In this document: positions 24,846-37,100 of the stretch, piece by piece
Position numbering within the stretch: the first letter of the stretch is position 1
How the letters are laid out: every line of letters starts with the position of its first letter
From: Spirodela intermedia
Taxonomy: Eukaryota; Streptophyta; Magnoliopsida; Alismatales; Araceae
Reading direction: 5' to 3'
Assembly (NCBI GenBank): GCA_902729315.2
Contig: LR746281.1
Span: 4,090,501-4,154,500, forward strand
DNA: 64,000 nucleotides
The notes under the pieces: model-generated
The model's input: only the letters and a program-made list of their open reading frames with translations
What the model was told of the DNA's origin: nothing
Database searches by the model: none
Program-made: the position numbers and the translations under genes

Positions 24846-25137
24846 CTCTAGATGTGTGCATGGTGACGATCATGGATTGGGCTTTTCTCTGTGTCCACAG
24901 CCGGACGAAGAAACCAAGCTGCTGACGATCCAGTTCGAATGGAACGGCGTCCTCAAGAGCGTCTCGAGCAGCTTGATCGGGGTCAGCCCGGAGTTCGAGC
25001 TCGCGCTATACACGCTGTGCTTTTACCTCGGCGGTGAGGACAACCGCGTCCGTCTTGGCCCCTACGCCGTCAACGTCAAGTGCTACCGCCACGGCGGCGG
25101 CCGACTCGGATCCGCCTTCCCTATCTCTGAGTGCTGA
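23049..25137 (+). CDS. Poly(U)-specific endoribonuclease, EndoU (XendoU) family
   Basis: Four exons: 23049-23441, 23811-24419, 24654-24725 and 24901-25137, all joined in phase 0, giving 436 aa. Every intron starts GT and ends AG. Residues 1-131 are Gly/Asp/Gln-rich with the conserved plant start MEGLIKGLIDVALGG (after MGGL) and SRSSWADVV. The EndoU domain fills about 145-436: DLSKACSRLWTLDLN, PGKDYKIDCGEGK, FSWVSDDVFRRPTY, FCSLLDNY, WFDLYGRGGVSGSSSAFEH, GFHNWLQ, DYRGYIFPRR and SPEFELALYTLCF. Likely catalytic residues by family pattern are His312 (FEHVFVGE), His330 (GFHNW) and Lys377 (GVLKSVSSS); all are intact. The family cleaves RNA at uridines. The plant members' role is poorly known. There is no signal peptide, unlike secreted animal forms. 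The second ATG at 23061 is an alternative start. Confidence 0.93.
24788..24848. repeat. (CT)n(CTAT)n microsatellite in EndoU intron 3
   Basis: About 20 CT units followed by about five CTAT (TATC) units lie in the last intron of the EndoU gene, some 50 bases before its acceptor. The tract is pyrimidine-rich on the coding strand and could contribute to acceptor recognition. It is likely length-polymorphic. Confidence 0.95.
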
Positions 25138-25866
25138 GTTGGCGTGGTCCGCTCCCTTAAAATTCTCCTAGGCGTCCATGCGTCCCGAAACTTTGCCGAC
25201 GTGGCGCCGTTTGGTTTATTACGTAATGCCGACGTGCCTGGTGTGCCGAAAGGCTGTTTTTATATGATAATGTCGTGGCTTCTGGGAGGACCGGAAAGGG
25301 TCCGAAAATAGGAAGGATACATATATAAAATCTCAATGAAATGCGGGCTCAGCGCTTCCCCCGGAAGCAGAACCCCAACCCCCCTGGCCTGGGATCATGA
25401 CGGCGACGGCGCGGTCGAGCCCTCCTCGGTAATCACCGGCCCTCTCCGTGGGGTGACCGACTTCCAGAAGCATCTCCTGATCTCTGTGTCCAGGATCCCC
25501 AAATTCGGCCTGGATTCCCTCTACATCCGTAGCATCGCCAAATTCACCACCATCCTACCTATATCTCCGCCGCCGATTACTGATGATCGCAGAGAGCCTA
25601 GCCTGTAAAGCGATGGTAGTAGTAGTCTCTTCCATGCACTCTTCGAACCAGTTACCCTCGGTTCCGCTAGAGATCGGTAACTCTGATCTCCTGAACACAG
25701 CCATTATCTCCTCTTAAATTTCTTTCACCACTATGATCAGCTTTCTAAGTCATAGATAGTATAACATAAGGCCCTTTAGTGTTAGATCTTTATGTAGCAC
25801 CCTCCATGCATGATAGGGATCATTAACTAGGTGTGCATATAATATTAAAAATATAATTTAAGTTTA
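25138..25866 (+). other. EndoU 3' flank with a small unidentified ORF
   Basis: The first 200 bases are GC-rich and probably include the EndoU 3' UTR. A 90-codon frame (25336-25608, starting MKCGLSASPG) follows a TATA-like run (ACATATATAAAA, 25319-25330) that is only a few bases from its ATG, too close for a normal promoter. Its base composition is gene-like but I recognise no domain. It could be a relic exon or chance. The rest is AT-rich and leads into a solo LTR. Confidence 0.3.
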
Positions 25867-27752
25867 TGATAAGTCTTTATTATCATGAGTTAACAATTAA
25901 TTAATAATATATTTTAAGTTTTAACTTATGATAAATAGACTTATATTTAAAATTAAATTCTAAAAATTAGTTTTTAGTTAGTTAATATTATTTTTTAGCT
26001 AATTATGTGATTTTATGTGAATTTATATAATCATATTTTAAAATAGATAAATAAAAATAAAATAAAAATAAAATATTAAAAAATAATTCAACTCGTCAGT
26101 GAATCGAGCACGCAAGCAAGTCGAAAGCACAATCAAGTGGAGCCATGAGCAGGAGCCTCAAGCAGCTAAGGATAGATTAATAGGGGACACGTCATTAGTG
26201 GCTAGTCAAGCATGGGGCAAAGAATAATTGTACACATATAAGAGAGATTTATTGATACTAAAATCTTGTGTTATTATATATAGCCCTCAAAACTTAAAAA
26301 ATAATTGATGTGAGACTAAATTAACGTCATAGCTTCCTGCAAGGTTATTAATGATTTTAATATCTAAAATATCCTTTATTTATAAGAAAGGGACACCCTC
26401 ATAATATTACTTTATAAGAGACACTCTCATAAAATATCTTTTATTTTGCACACTCTTATATAGGCAAACAACCTGCAATGATTCGCATACTATTATAGCC
26501 AAAAGTGATATTTTTATTTAATTATATTATAATTTTTTTTATAAATTTTTAATGAATGATTAAGTTATCATAATTACTCAATCATTAGTAAAAATCTGAT
26601 CATCGTGATTTATGAAATATCATTACTAAAATTATCAAATAATTTTAGATAAAATGATTATGAATCTATCGAGTAAATCATCTTTGATTGATCAACAAAT
26701 AAACTATTGTCAAGAAAAAGATGATCGCTAGGAGACAAGTTGTCATCTCTTGAGAACATATCATATGTGATAAAGAGTCTCATCTTACTATGTGAGCCTA
26801 AGGTGAAGCTCCTTAAGATGTATCATACCTCTATTCAACTTATCTTCATCGGGTGACAATTAGTAAAGATCTATAAAGTCATTATTTTTTTGCTTTACCA
26901 AATGATAATCACTAGAGATGATTCTTCAACCCACTTCATTATTTTTTACACTTTGTAAGAAAATTTAGAAATTGTCTACATTATCTTTGTCTAAGAAAAA
27001 CCTTTGAAGTCATGGACATTGTGTGATAATCTTCTTGAGTGCTCAAGATTTCGATGTATTACCACCATGATGATAGAATTTTATTTTACTATTTTTTAAC
27101 TATTTTAAACTTTTACTTATTATTTTCTAAACTTTAAAAGGAGATTCAATGAATATATAATTCGTTGATGTCTAAGAAGAGCCTTTGAGGCCATGTAGAT
27201 CATTTAATGATCATCCCGAACACAGAATTCCAATGATCACTATCACGAAACTAGAACTCTACATTTTCTACTTTTAACTTAATTTTTATTTAATTTAAAG
27301 ATACTTTGTGTGATTCTAACTTTCAAAATTTCATTCAATTATGATTCTTCTAGATTTTTCATATCTTAATTTGATCAATTCAATTGTCTGTAATCACTTA
27401 TGTAAAAACTGTTAAGTGAAACTCTAATTTTGAATGAATCACATTTATTGAGGCACTAACATCATCCTAACAACTGCACCCTTATTTTCTTTTTTTAAAA
27501 ATTTTTAAATATATTTTATATTTATTATTTAATTTAAAAATCATAAAAACTAGTATTCTTTTAAAATATTACCAAATATTATATTACATACTTATGATCG
27601 GCTTAATTTTTTTTCACTACTTTTAAAATATTGAAAAAATTATAATTGATTTATTTATTATACTCTATTTCTAAAAATCTAAAAATTAGTATTTTATAAA
27701 TTTATAAATTTTAAATTTATGTGATTTATTATACAACAAATAATTCATGTCA
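25867..27752 (+). repeat. Solo LTR of the element A family
   Basis: It starts TGATAAGTCTTTATTATCATG and ends GTGATTTATTATACAACAAA then CATGTCA, the same ends as element A's LTRs but in + orientation. At about 1.89 kb it is slightly longer than the 1.69-kb LTRs of A. No gypsy coding sequence adjoins it in the right orientation, so it is probably the product of LTR-LTR recombination. The flanking 5-mers (GTTTA and AATTA) agree at only three of five positions. Confidence 0.75.
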
Positions 27753-30700
27753 AATTAGAAATCCACAAGTATACTATAGGGCATGATGAGCTTTACATGT
27801 ATCTTGCAAACTTCATTTGATGACCCCGTATCCATTAAAGGGTGAGCTTTTAGAAAAGGAACAATTCTCTTAACATTGGGTTGTATTTGCATTGATGTTG
27901 GTGGAAATTAAAATTCAATGCTGACAAATTGCTTAGAGGAGTAAATGGCTGAAGATGCTATTGGTAGTGGGCCCTTTAATAGCTACTAACACTAGTAGTT
28001 GGGTGAAGGGACTTCATGTCTATTTAATCAGTCACTTGTTGTTGAGGTCCAACCATTGACTAGTCAAGTTAGCATTCAACTAGTAAGCTCAACTTTTTTC
28101 CAACACATTTAATTGAGAGAATAAAATACTCCAATTTGTTCACAAAGATCTCCCAAATGTTAATGTTGGAGTATGTGAAGTAATTTTTTCACTACCTTTA
28201 GACATCAAGAACATGGCTATGGGGGGCCAATATGACAAATGTTTGGGAGACCCATGTCCTTGGTTGGCCCCGTCAAGATGTCACTTTCAAAATGTGTCAT
28301 CTTAAAATATCCACATTAGTACTTGTGATGTCCAAAAACTAAGGTAAGCAGCATAATGATGGGATGGATACAATGAGTATTAAAAATAAAATTTCCAATT
28401 TGTGAATCCATTATTGAGGATACTTCTATGACATTTATAGAATAATAGTAAATGCATTTACAGTCAGATGTCTTTGGCCACTATATTAGAATCACCATAA
28501 TAGAAAATTACACAATGAACAACTTACTATTTGAGAAAAAAATAGGTAATTGAGCATGCTAATTAACAATTGTATCAAAACTATCAGCGTAGTAGCATGG
28601 ATTGTGACTGATGTTTCATTTGAAGATTAAGATGTGAGATGATATAATAGTGACAAAATAAAAGTCAAAGAAGAAACAATTGAGCCATGAATCCACCAAT
28701 CAGAAATGTTTGGGACTTATCCAATATTGGTATGATGAACATCTACAAGGCTTCTACAAATAGAGGGGGACAAAGGATCTCAATGTTTGGGACCACCTAT
28801 AATCTATTGCTATGACAAATTTCTTAAAAGCATGACACAATTCTTGTGAGACTTTGTATCTTATTTTTTAAAAAATGCTATTTGGCAACCACCTAGACAA
28901 GAAGTTGACCATGAGATGGAGTTCATGGTAGACACGTCCTATAAAAATGTTTACATGTATTAACCAATAAGTAGTGAACATCTTGGAGGCACTAGGTCAT
29001 TAAAGCCCACTACGACATACCAATCACTTTGGTACTGAATAATGTTAAGCAATTTCTTAACAAATTGAGAGGTGTTATGTTCTTCTCCAAGATTGATTTT
29101 GAAAAGTGGCAATTACTTAGTCTTAATCAAGGACCAATGACAATGTGTGATACATTAAAAACTTATTTGTTCACAATTATTTGACTTGATCCTTGAATTT
29201 GACCACATTACTAGGAGAGATAATGTGTGAAGGACTAAACAAAAACTTGTGTCACCATAGAAAGACCACCGCCCTTACTATGGGCATGCTATGATTTGAT
29301 CCTTGGCTTACTTATATTTTAAATTCTTTAATAACTATTGATAATAGAAAGCAATACTAACAAACTTTGTCATGGATGGGAATATCTGAAGTGGTAGTGT
29401 ACACTCAACTACTAAGTGACTATCAATAATTTCAAATTTAGGCGATGTGTGAGCTAACATTATGGCTAGCCAACTTTGGTTGGCAATTAGAGGTATGCAC
29501 TATGACATTGAAGGTAGCCATTAACAGTGTTCTCATGCAAATTAACATACAATTACCTACCAAAGCCAATAGTCCGATTACACAAGACAACTTTGTGCAC
29601 AAGAAGATGCCATACGAATGCATTGCCTATATGTGACAAATCTGTTTAGCAAATGCCTTGTGATGAAGATGAATAAGCACAAGAAGGCTGCATTGACCTT
29701 TATTCGTCCAGGCACAAAACACAATTCTGACCAAGGATGGAGTAAGATGTGAAGATGTGAATTGGTAGAAGAAGATGAAGATCAAAAGAGCAAGGTGGTG
29801 GTGCATGCAAGAGTTACTATTGTTGTAACCTCTAGATAGTGAGGGCCAATATTGATCAACTTCCATCTGAGATCCACTCAAGATTGATGATGACTTCAAC
29901 ACAATCTTTGCCAGACTAAATCAAGCATATCTAACTACATAATCTACACACCAATGGAGAAAGATTGAACTGTGGTAGATGTGTCATGTCTTTCCATGGT
30001 GTATTTCATCACGTGTGCAGATTACAAAGTGCCTTTATTCTATGACCAATAAAAAAAACTAGTGAAATATCATTATAATTTTGTGATTCTTATGATTCAA
30101 ATTATTTTGGAGAAACACCCCAACCATTACTGATCTATGGCATGTGTACTTCATTATGAACATACGTCATTCTCTCAATACTGAAACTATAATACAAAAA
30201 AAAGCTAAAAATAGTTATATAATAATAATTATTATTGTTAAAATAGCATATATGCATATTGACGGCATCAATGAGCCAGGTGGATTCAGAGGTTCAACTA
30301 GATCTAATCAAACCTATTTTTTCTAAGCTTGAGCAGAAAAATAAAGTTCACCAACAGGAAGGCCTACTGAGATTTTAAAAATTATTCAACCTTGCAGTAC
30401 ACCTATCCATCCTCGTGCATCAACTCCAGATCTTAAGATGCCCTATGAGTGCCACAGGTTATAAAGCTGGCCAAAGCATGTGTAGACTACAACGGCTTGA
30501 TCTTGACTACATCTACTTACTATTCCTACGGGTCTTGGTGGTCTGTGTGGGCCCTACGCCTTGCAGAAATGGCAGTGCCCCATTTGTACCATAGATTTAT
30601 GTTTGTATGTGGGTAATATATGCACTGGGTTTCCAGTTCTCGTGAAAACTTGTCTTCTTGAACAGATATTTCTATCCATCTACGTGCCCCTCTCAGCTAA

Positions 30701-30900
30701 GAGCTCCTCTGCTTGCAAACAACTTCCACAGGTGGGAAGAGATGGCAACTACCTTGAAGATATATCCTCAGCCCACTTCTTCCCAGGCTGAGGTTCCACA
30801 AGGTTTCCAGGAGAAGTCTTTTGCTGAAGAGAAGAAGAGAGAGATGAAGGTTCATATTATTTATTATACGTGTAGTGAAAAAAGTATTTCCTTCTCATAT
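27753..30900 (+). pseudogene. Decayed gypsy relic with reverse-transcriptase motif
   Basis: Most of this stretch is featureless. At 29053-29100 the + strand reads FLNKLRGVMFFSKIDF, which matches the (L)LDQLRGA.VFSKIDLRSGYHQ block of chromovirus-type gypsy reverse transcriptase. Nothing else is preserved well enough to place domain borders. Small open frames at 29438-29902 and 30144-30906 are not recognised. From about 30.9 kb the 3' UTR of the minus-strand DUF819 gene probably begins. Confidence 0.45.
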
Positions 30901-31177
30901 CTGTGACAATAAGATGCTATTTCTCCGGCATGGATGTGACCATGACATTGATACCACATTAGAAGAAGAAAATGAAGACAAATCACTTACTGAATGGGGA
31001 ATATCTTATTCGAAAAATTGAATACTGGTGGCATATTTGGAATGATGTAAGAGAGCAACGTCATGGTACCATTTTTAGAAAAATAAATAACTATGAACAT
31101 ACCCAACAAACAAGGCAACAGGAAAATTATCTTGCTAGACCAGGTAAAAAGCAGGCTGCGCAAATGGACATATATTC

Positions 31178-34100
31178 TCACATATTTTTCAGAACAGTTA
31201 ATCCAAGACCAATTCCAAGGAATGTAGCCATTGATATCCCTAAAATACCTACAAGAACAGCAGGTACAACAAGAGAACCCCATCCTTTAGCCGTAGCCAT
31301 TCCACAGGCTGTTGTGGGTCCCCCAACATTGGCATTTGAGGCCAAGAGCAACAACTTCTTATCAAAACCGAGGAGTTTCCCAACACCAAGTATCAAAGAT
31401 AGATGTATAAACAATTGGATAGAAGCAAAGGCAAGGATACTTGGTGCTGTGTTTACCACATTCCACACACTACCATTCGCTCCAATGACAGTGAAGAACA
31501 GCTGCATACGCATTTTGGAAATGTTTAACACAGTGTTGAAAAAAAGATAATTCAAAAATTAATTCAAAAAAAGATCAAATCCAACTCGAGATTAAGTGGT
31601 GAAAAGAATGGGGAATGTTGCAAATACTACTGTTTTGGAATCGTTTGAAAAATGAAGTGTTTAATGTTTTATGATGTCAAAGATAAGAAAAGGATGCAGA
31701 TGAAAGTATCTGGGATCAGTTTGGAAAAGACAACTAAATGTGTATAGTTTTTGCGGCACTACATTTCTGGGATGGATATCAGGAGACTTCATCGATCAAA
31801 TCTCACTGAAGAAAGATCAGATTTAATGAACTCTAGTAGTTTATCACACTGTATGATCCACGGAGAGAGAGGGGTATCTTTCTATCTAGAGAGACCATGT
31901 GGAAACCCTTGATTCACAAGCGCCTCTGAAAATTACCAAAAATCAAATTTGAAAGACAGAGCAACCTGTCATTCCCTTTTTTTCTAATTCTTCTACATCA
32001 CTGCACAATGAAGAAATACAACTCAACCAGAGGCTTCGGTGGTTGGTACCTTAAGTAACAAGAATCAGAAGATTCAATGTGCCCAAGAAAAAAGAAAAAA
32101 GATCAGTCGAGGTAAAGAGGGATTGGATGAAGATATGAAGACATCACACAGAGAACTCAAAAGAGCTGGAGGGACATCCACAATAGCCTCTTTCGTTATT
32201 TTCTGGAAACAGAAACATCTCCCCAAAGAGTTTCGAGGTGAGACATAATGCCCTCAACAGTACAATGTGGGATGCCGCAAAATTTGTTTAGGCAATTCCA
32301 TAAGACTCATAATGGGATGATCAGTGTAGAAAATCTTTCAGATATCCAGAAAATGTCATACATGATTCCCCAATAAGAGAGGAAACTGTTAGTATGTTTT
32401 TCATATTTCTATGGATATCCGAGTTCTAGGTCACTTCCTATATTATTAGTTTACTTGTCTTATCCTTTGCCTTTAGCATCCTCTTTGTGTTTGCATCTTC
32501 TTTCCCATGACACAGAAAAATGATCATCAACCATATGGAACGGCAGAGACAAAACACCAGAGTGTGAAGAATAAAAACAAAGAAATAACGAGACGGCTTT
32601 TATATACAGGAATCCATTCTGTTTAAGAGTCAGAAAGGGGAAATAATATATTAAAATACTTTCCAACGTGGACACCTAAAAGTTCAATTAAACTTTATTC
32701 CTCCTGACGGATTACTGTCACACAACAAATTGTAACACTTTCAAACTTCACTGTCACCAGAAATATCTACAGCAAAAATCTCCTAAATTTAAAAATAAAT
32801 ATTCATGCATTTGCTTGAGCCATTCCATTTCGGAAGATGTACCTGCATCAGGATCACAGCAAAAGTTTCTCCAGCAGGTGCTAGGATAGATAATTGTGTA
32901 GGAAATAGTGTAGCCAGGAAGACAGAAACCACAGTTACACATGGAAGGCTGCCCCCTTGAATTCCCAAAGCCGTTGAGATAAAAGTAGAGACTTGGCATA
33001 TTGCAAAGGATAATGAGAGAGCAATAGCAAATTGCATAACCGAGGGGTTCTCTCCTAATTTAGATACAACGCCCACTGAACAATCTGCAAATATTCAACA
33101 CTTCAATAGTTCATACAAGGTAAAATGGAATTGAAATTCTGTGAAGAGACATGACCAAGTTTAAAACAGATGAGCTAAGAATGACTAAGTAAGATGCCGC
33201 CGGGGTGCTCAAGTGGCCCTGGGGGGTGTGCAAGGAGAGGAGGTTCAAGATCTTTGACCTGGGAGCCATAAACTACGTGGTCCCTCAAAAACATCCTAGG
33301 AAGAGCTATCAGCCATAAGGGTCCGTTGTTTTCATCTGGGTTTTTAAAATATAAAAACTCTTTCATATTTTTTCACTCGCCTGTCGATCATATTCCATTA
33401 CTACAAGAATGGTTGCAGATGTCAGTGACATTAAATAAATCTACCAAACTAGCAATGCTGTCTTCATAAAATAGGCATCTATTTTTCCCTGATAACCGAA
33501 AATCTCTCCAAGAAAGATTTAAATCTATAAGATAAACGGTTATTTCCTAACTTGTGGCCTTATCCAGTGCATTCATTAAAGAAAAAAAAACACTGCCATT
33601 TACACCATTGAAGAGATGTGTCTTCTGCTTCACAAAATTGACACCACTGAAATATAAACATATTGTGTTTTGGCATGGGAGATGATAGGATATTAAAATT
33701 TCCTAAAAATAGCACAAAGACAGTAACAAAAAATAATAAAAGCAGCGTTTTACAGAGTTCTTTATTTCTTACAGATGATGGCAGATAAGAAAATTTAAAT
33801 TTAGTAAGATAGAGCATCAAATAGTAATTGTTGCACATCTTTTATACAAGAAAGACAGAAGATATGAAAACATCACATATAAACACCAACAATGATGATG
33901 GATAAATATTTAGTCATTAGTACATTCCAAGAAGATAATACTTAGTGAAGTTATTTGTACATCAATAGGACACGAGAGACTGGACAAAAAAAAATATCAT
34001 CAAATATGCATGACAGAGATGAGTGGATTGCAAGAAGATAATGATGGCGCACCCTTTCTAGATGATGAGAGCTCTGAAGATATATTCGATGCCAGTGCAA

Positions 34101-37100
34101 ATATAACAGAGAAATATATCGCACACATAATATTATCTGTGGCAACTCCTGCTGCCATAACCGATGAAGAAACACCAAGAGCCTTTGAGACAGCAACATA
34201 GTTGACAGCTGATTTTTTTACCAGAGAGGGCTGTATAAGTACAGAATCATATATATGTAACAAACAGAAGGAAAGCATCCACCATGGTGAAAGAAAAATA
34301 GGGTTCAGTTCAGAAGAAGGAGCTGTCATCATCAATCAGATAAAACTATTGGAAAAATTATTAAAAGAATCACCTAAACTGAAAAAGGAGCTCGTTTTAA
34401 TAGTTTCAAACAGGTAATGTCTTCTAGTTTTATTATCTAATAAACTTGCATTTGAAAGGTGTCAAAATGAAATTATCATAATAATTATCTAATAATACTT
34501 CATAAAGTATTGTTAGACAATACTTTATGAAGATTTTGAGAATTTATCAAATGAGAAAACCATGTGGATTGCAACAAATTGTGCTGAAAACATTTGGCAA
34601 ACTCAGTGCTCCTTATACGTGTGAATGAACTATCAAATCCCTCGTTTAAATGGGTCATAAGTGTGCACTAACAACTATGAACCAAAAGAATAACCCAAGA
34701 TACTATAACTATATTTAGCCGAGAGACTAAACTCAATTTTTTTGTTTCATTCAAAAGTTTGCTTAAATATGCTAGATTGATTTATGGGGCTAGTACATCA
34801 CTGAATGGTAAAAGTATTCAAAGATGATCACCTGCCCTTCTTGGTCATTCTCCTACTTCCTCATGCAAGGACAAATAAAAAGATCACGACTCCCAACCCT
34901 AAGCGGATAACAATAAAGTTCCTCCAAGGTCCTAAATTCCAAAAATATCTGTGTAAATCTTCCATCTCAAGAGAGTAAAGGAGGAACTTATCATCCAATT
35001 TCCATAATCTCAAGAACCCATCATGATGTTTCACAATACTTAAATTATAATATTATAGAGATGTCACAATTAGGCTGAAAAGGTATCTAAAAACGTCTTC
35101 CTTTCATTGTGCTTAATCCGATACTACCTGTTGAACGACTTTTTCACAGGAGTTAAACATGGACAACAGAAACATTGAGTAGAAAATACAGAGCCAAAAG
35201 GCAGGCGATAATAACGACATCTTTTTATTAAGGATGCAATAACCTTAGAAAATAAGAGATCTTCAAAATAGACACCAAGTAAGCCAATAAATCTCACGAG
35301 CCCCATAAAGAGAGGGCAGAATATTGATTATAAACCAAAAATTAAGAATCAAAGGGAGAAAAACGAAATAAAAAAAGATAAATCATTATTAGGTGAAAGG
35401 TGTAAATATGCCAATTATTAGACTATGAATTTTACATTTTTAATGAATTTAAATTGTATTATCTCTTTGTGTGGAAAAGGAAACATGATGACATATCTGT
35501 CATATGATATGGCAGTAAAAGACAGTTGAGATAACATACCCATGGCATCTCAAAATTAAAGACAAAATGTAACACAAAGTTACTACCAAGAAAAGGCAAT
35601 GCAATTATTAATGATAAGAAAATGAGACGTATCCTTTTCATTTATGTATCTTAATTTAAATTTAATCTTTCAATTTACAGAGTAATAAAAGTGAGTCAAT
35701 ATTTATACGTTTTACATAGCTTAATAGTCATAACATGTAACTCTCATAGAGACAAAAGTTTAATCATATTATATCATTAATAGTCATAACATGGCATCAA
35801 TGTTAAAAAATACATAAATTATACACCAATTAGTGTGCATCTTCACACCTCAACTCAAAGTAATTAAAATAATGCTACACTTAATAGATATAACTCATAT
35901 GAACATCTATAAAAAATATTTTAACAAGAAATCAAAAGAAAATAGAGATAAGCATGTGATGCTGAGGACAGGATACCCACTTCAAAAAGTAATTTCCCTC
36001 TTCTATATGATGAAATAGACAACTCTTCAGTCGTCACCTTGTGGCTACCCTTACCCTTGCATCCCATTGTTGGGTCTAGGTGATGAAGAGCCCATTGTTC
36101 TATCTTTCAATATACTACTCATCTGCACTCAACCAAGTCCCTACCTCAAATAGATGTACTCATGGCAAGTCAAAACCAGCTGGAGCTGCCGGCATTTAGG
36201 TCATTCATTTCGATTTCTCTCCTAATTATTTCCATCCTCCTTAGTCTTTAATGGAACCAATCCAAGCAAATATTACAATGGTACTCACAACCCATGCCAA
36301 CAACGTGGCAAATAATGTGGCTCCAGTATTTCCCCAAATCGTACTTGTTGTGCCCAAGTTTGGTACCACCCACATAGCTTCGTGTGTAGTGCTCGACGTT
36401 ATTAGCATTCAGCCTTAAGGACGAGGTATTATTCATCTGAATTCGATTATATTACTTCATTTAGAACAATCTGTTACAAAACCCACCCTGATCTTTTCTT
36501 TTATGTGAATTGTGTTTTAAATTTAATCATGTCACATGGATTTTTAATTATCAAAGTTTTCTGAGAATTCATTAATCAATGATAAAATACAAAGAGAGCT
36601 GTATAGCTTTCTTGCTTCAGACAGTCCAACTCTCGGCAACATCTAAGCGGAAATTCGAAAGGAATAATATGAACCAGACATCAAAGGAACAGCAACAAGA
36701 TAGTGATCAGGAAAATGATAGCTACTAAATATGCACTTTAAGAAAAAAAAAAGATCAAATTGATTAGATCCCTAAGACCTAATTTTACACTATCTAAGAC
36801 TTTTAATATAGTGCTGACCGCGAGTTCTGTACATGACCGCATCAAAGTAATAAATATAATTCATTTTCCAGAAAAGGAGCTCATCTTGAGCATCCTACCC
36901 ATCTTATTTATAGCATATTGGATGCTTCTTCGAATTCCCCACATAAATGGCATCAATATTGATAGTTTCACATTGTTGGCAGGCATCTCTAAATGCTACA
37001 GTGTCATGGGGCCGATTCTCTTAGGAGCATTTAGATGGCCACCTTCACTTGTAATATCTCGATCAAGGGTTACCTTCATTTTGAAGCAACATTCCTTTGA

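Noticed and set aside
24788-24848. Short regular repeats as a possible CRISPR-like array
   Set aside because: It is a simple CT/CTAT microsatellite within a plant intron; there are no spacers.
30972-31550. 192-codon + strand open frame
   Set aside because: It lies antisense to the last DUF819 exon, which carries the conserved [17 protein letters not shown] block on the minus strand.
33191-33260. Possible tRNA gene because of box A/B motifs
   Set aside because: Acceptor and anticodon stems cannot be formed and no CCA-proximal pairing is visible; a SINE head fits better.
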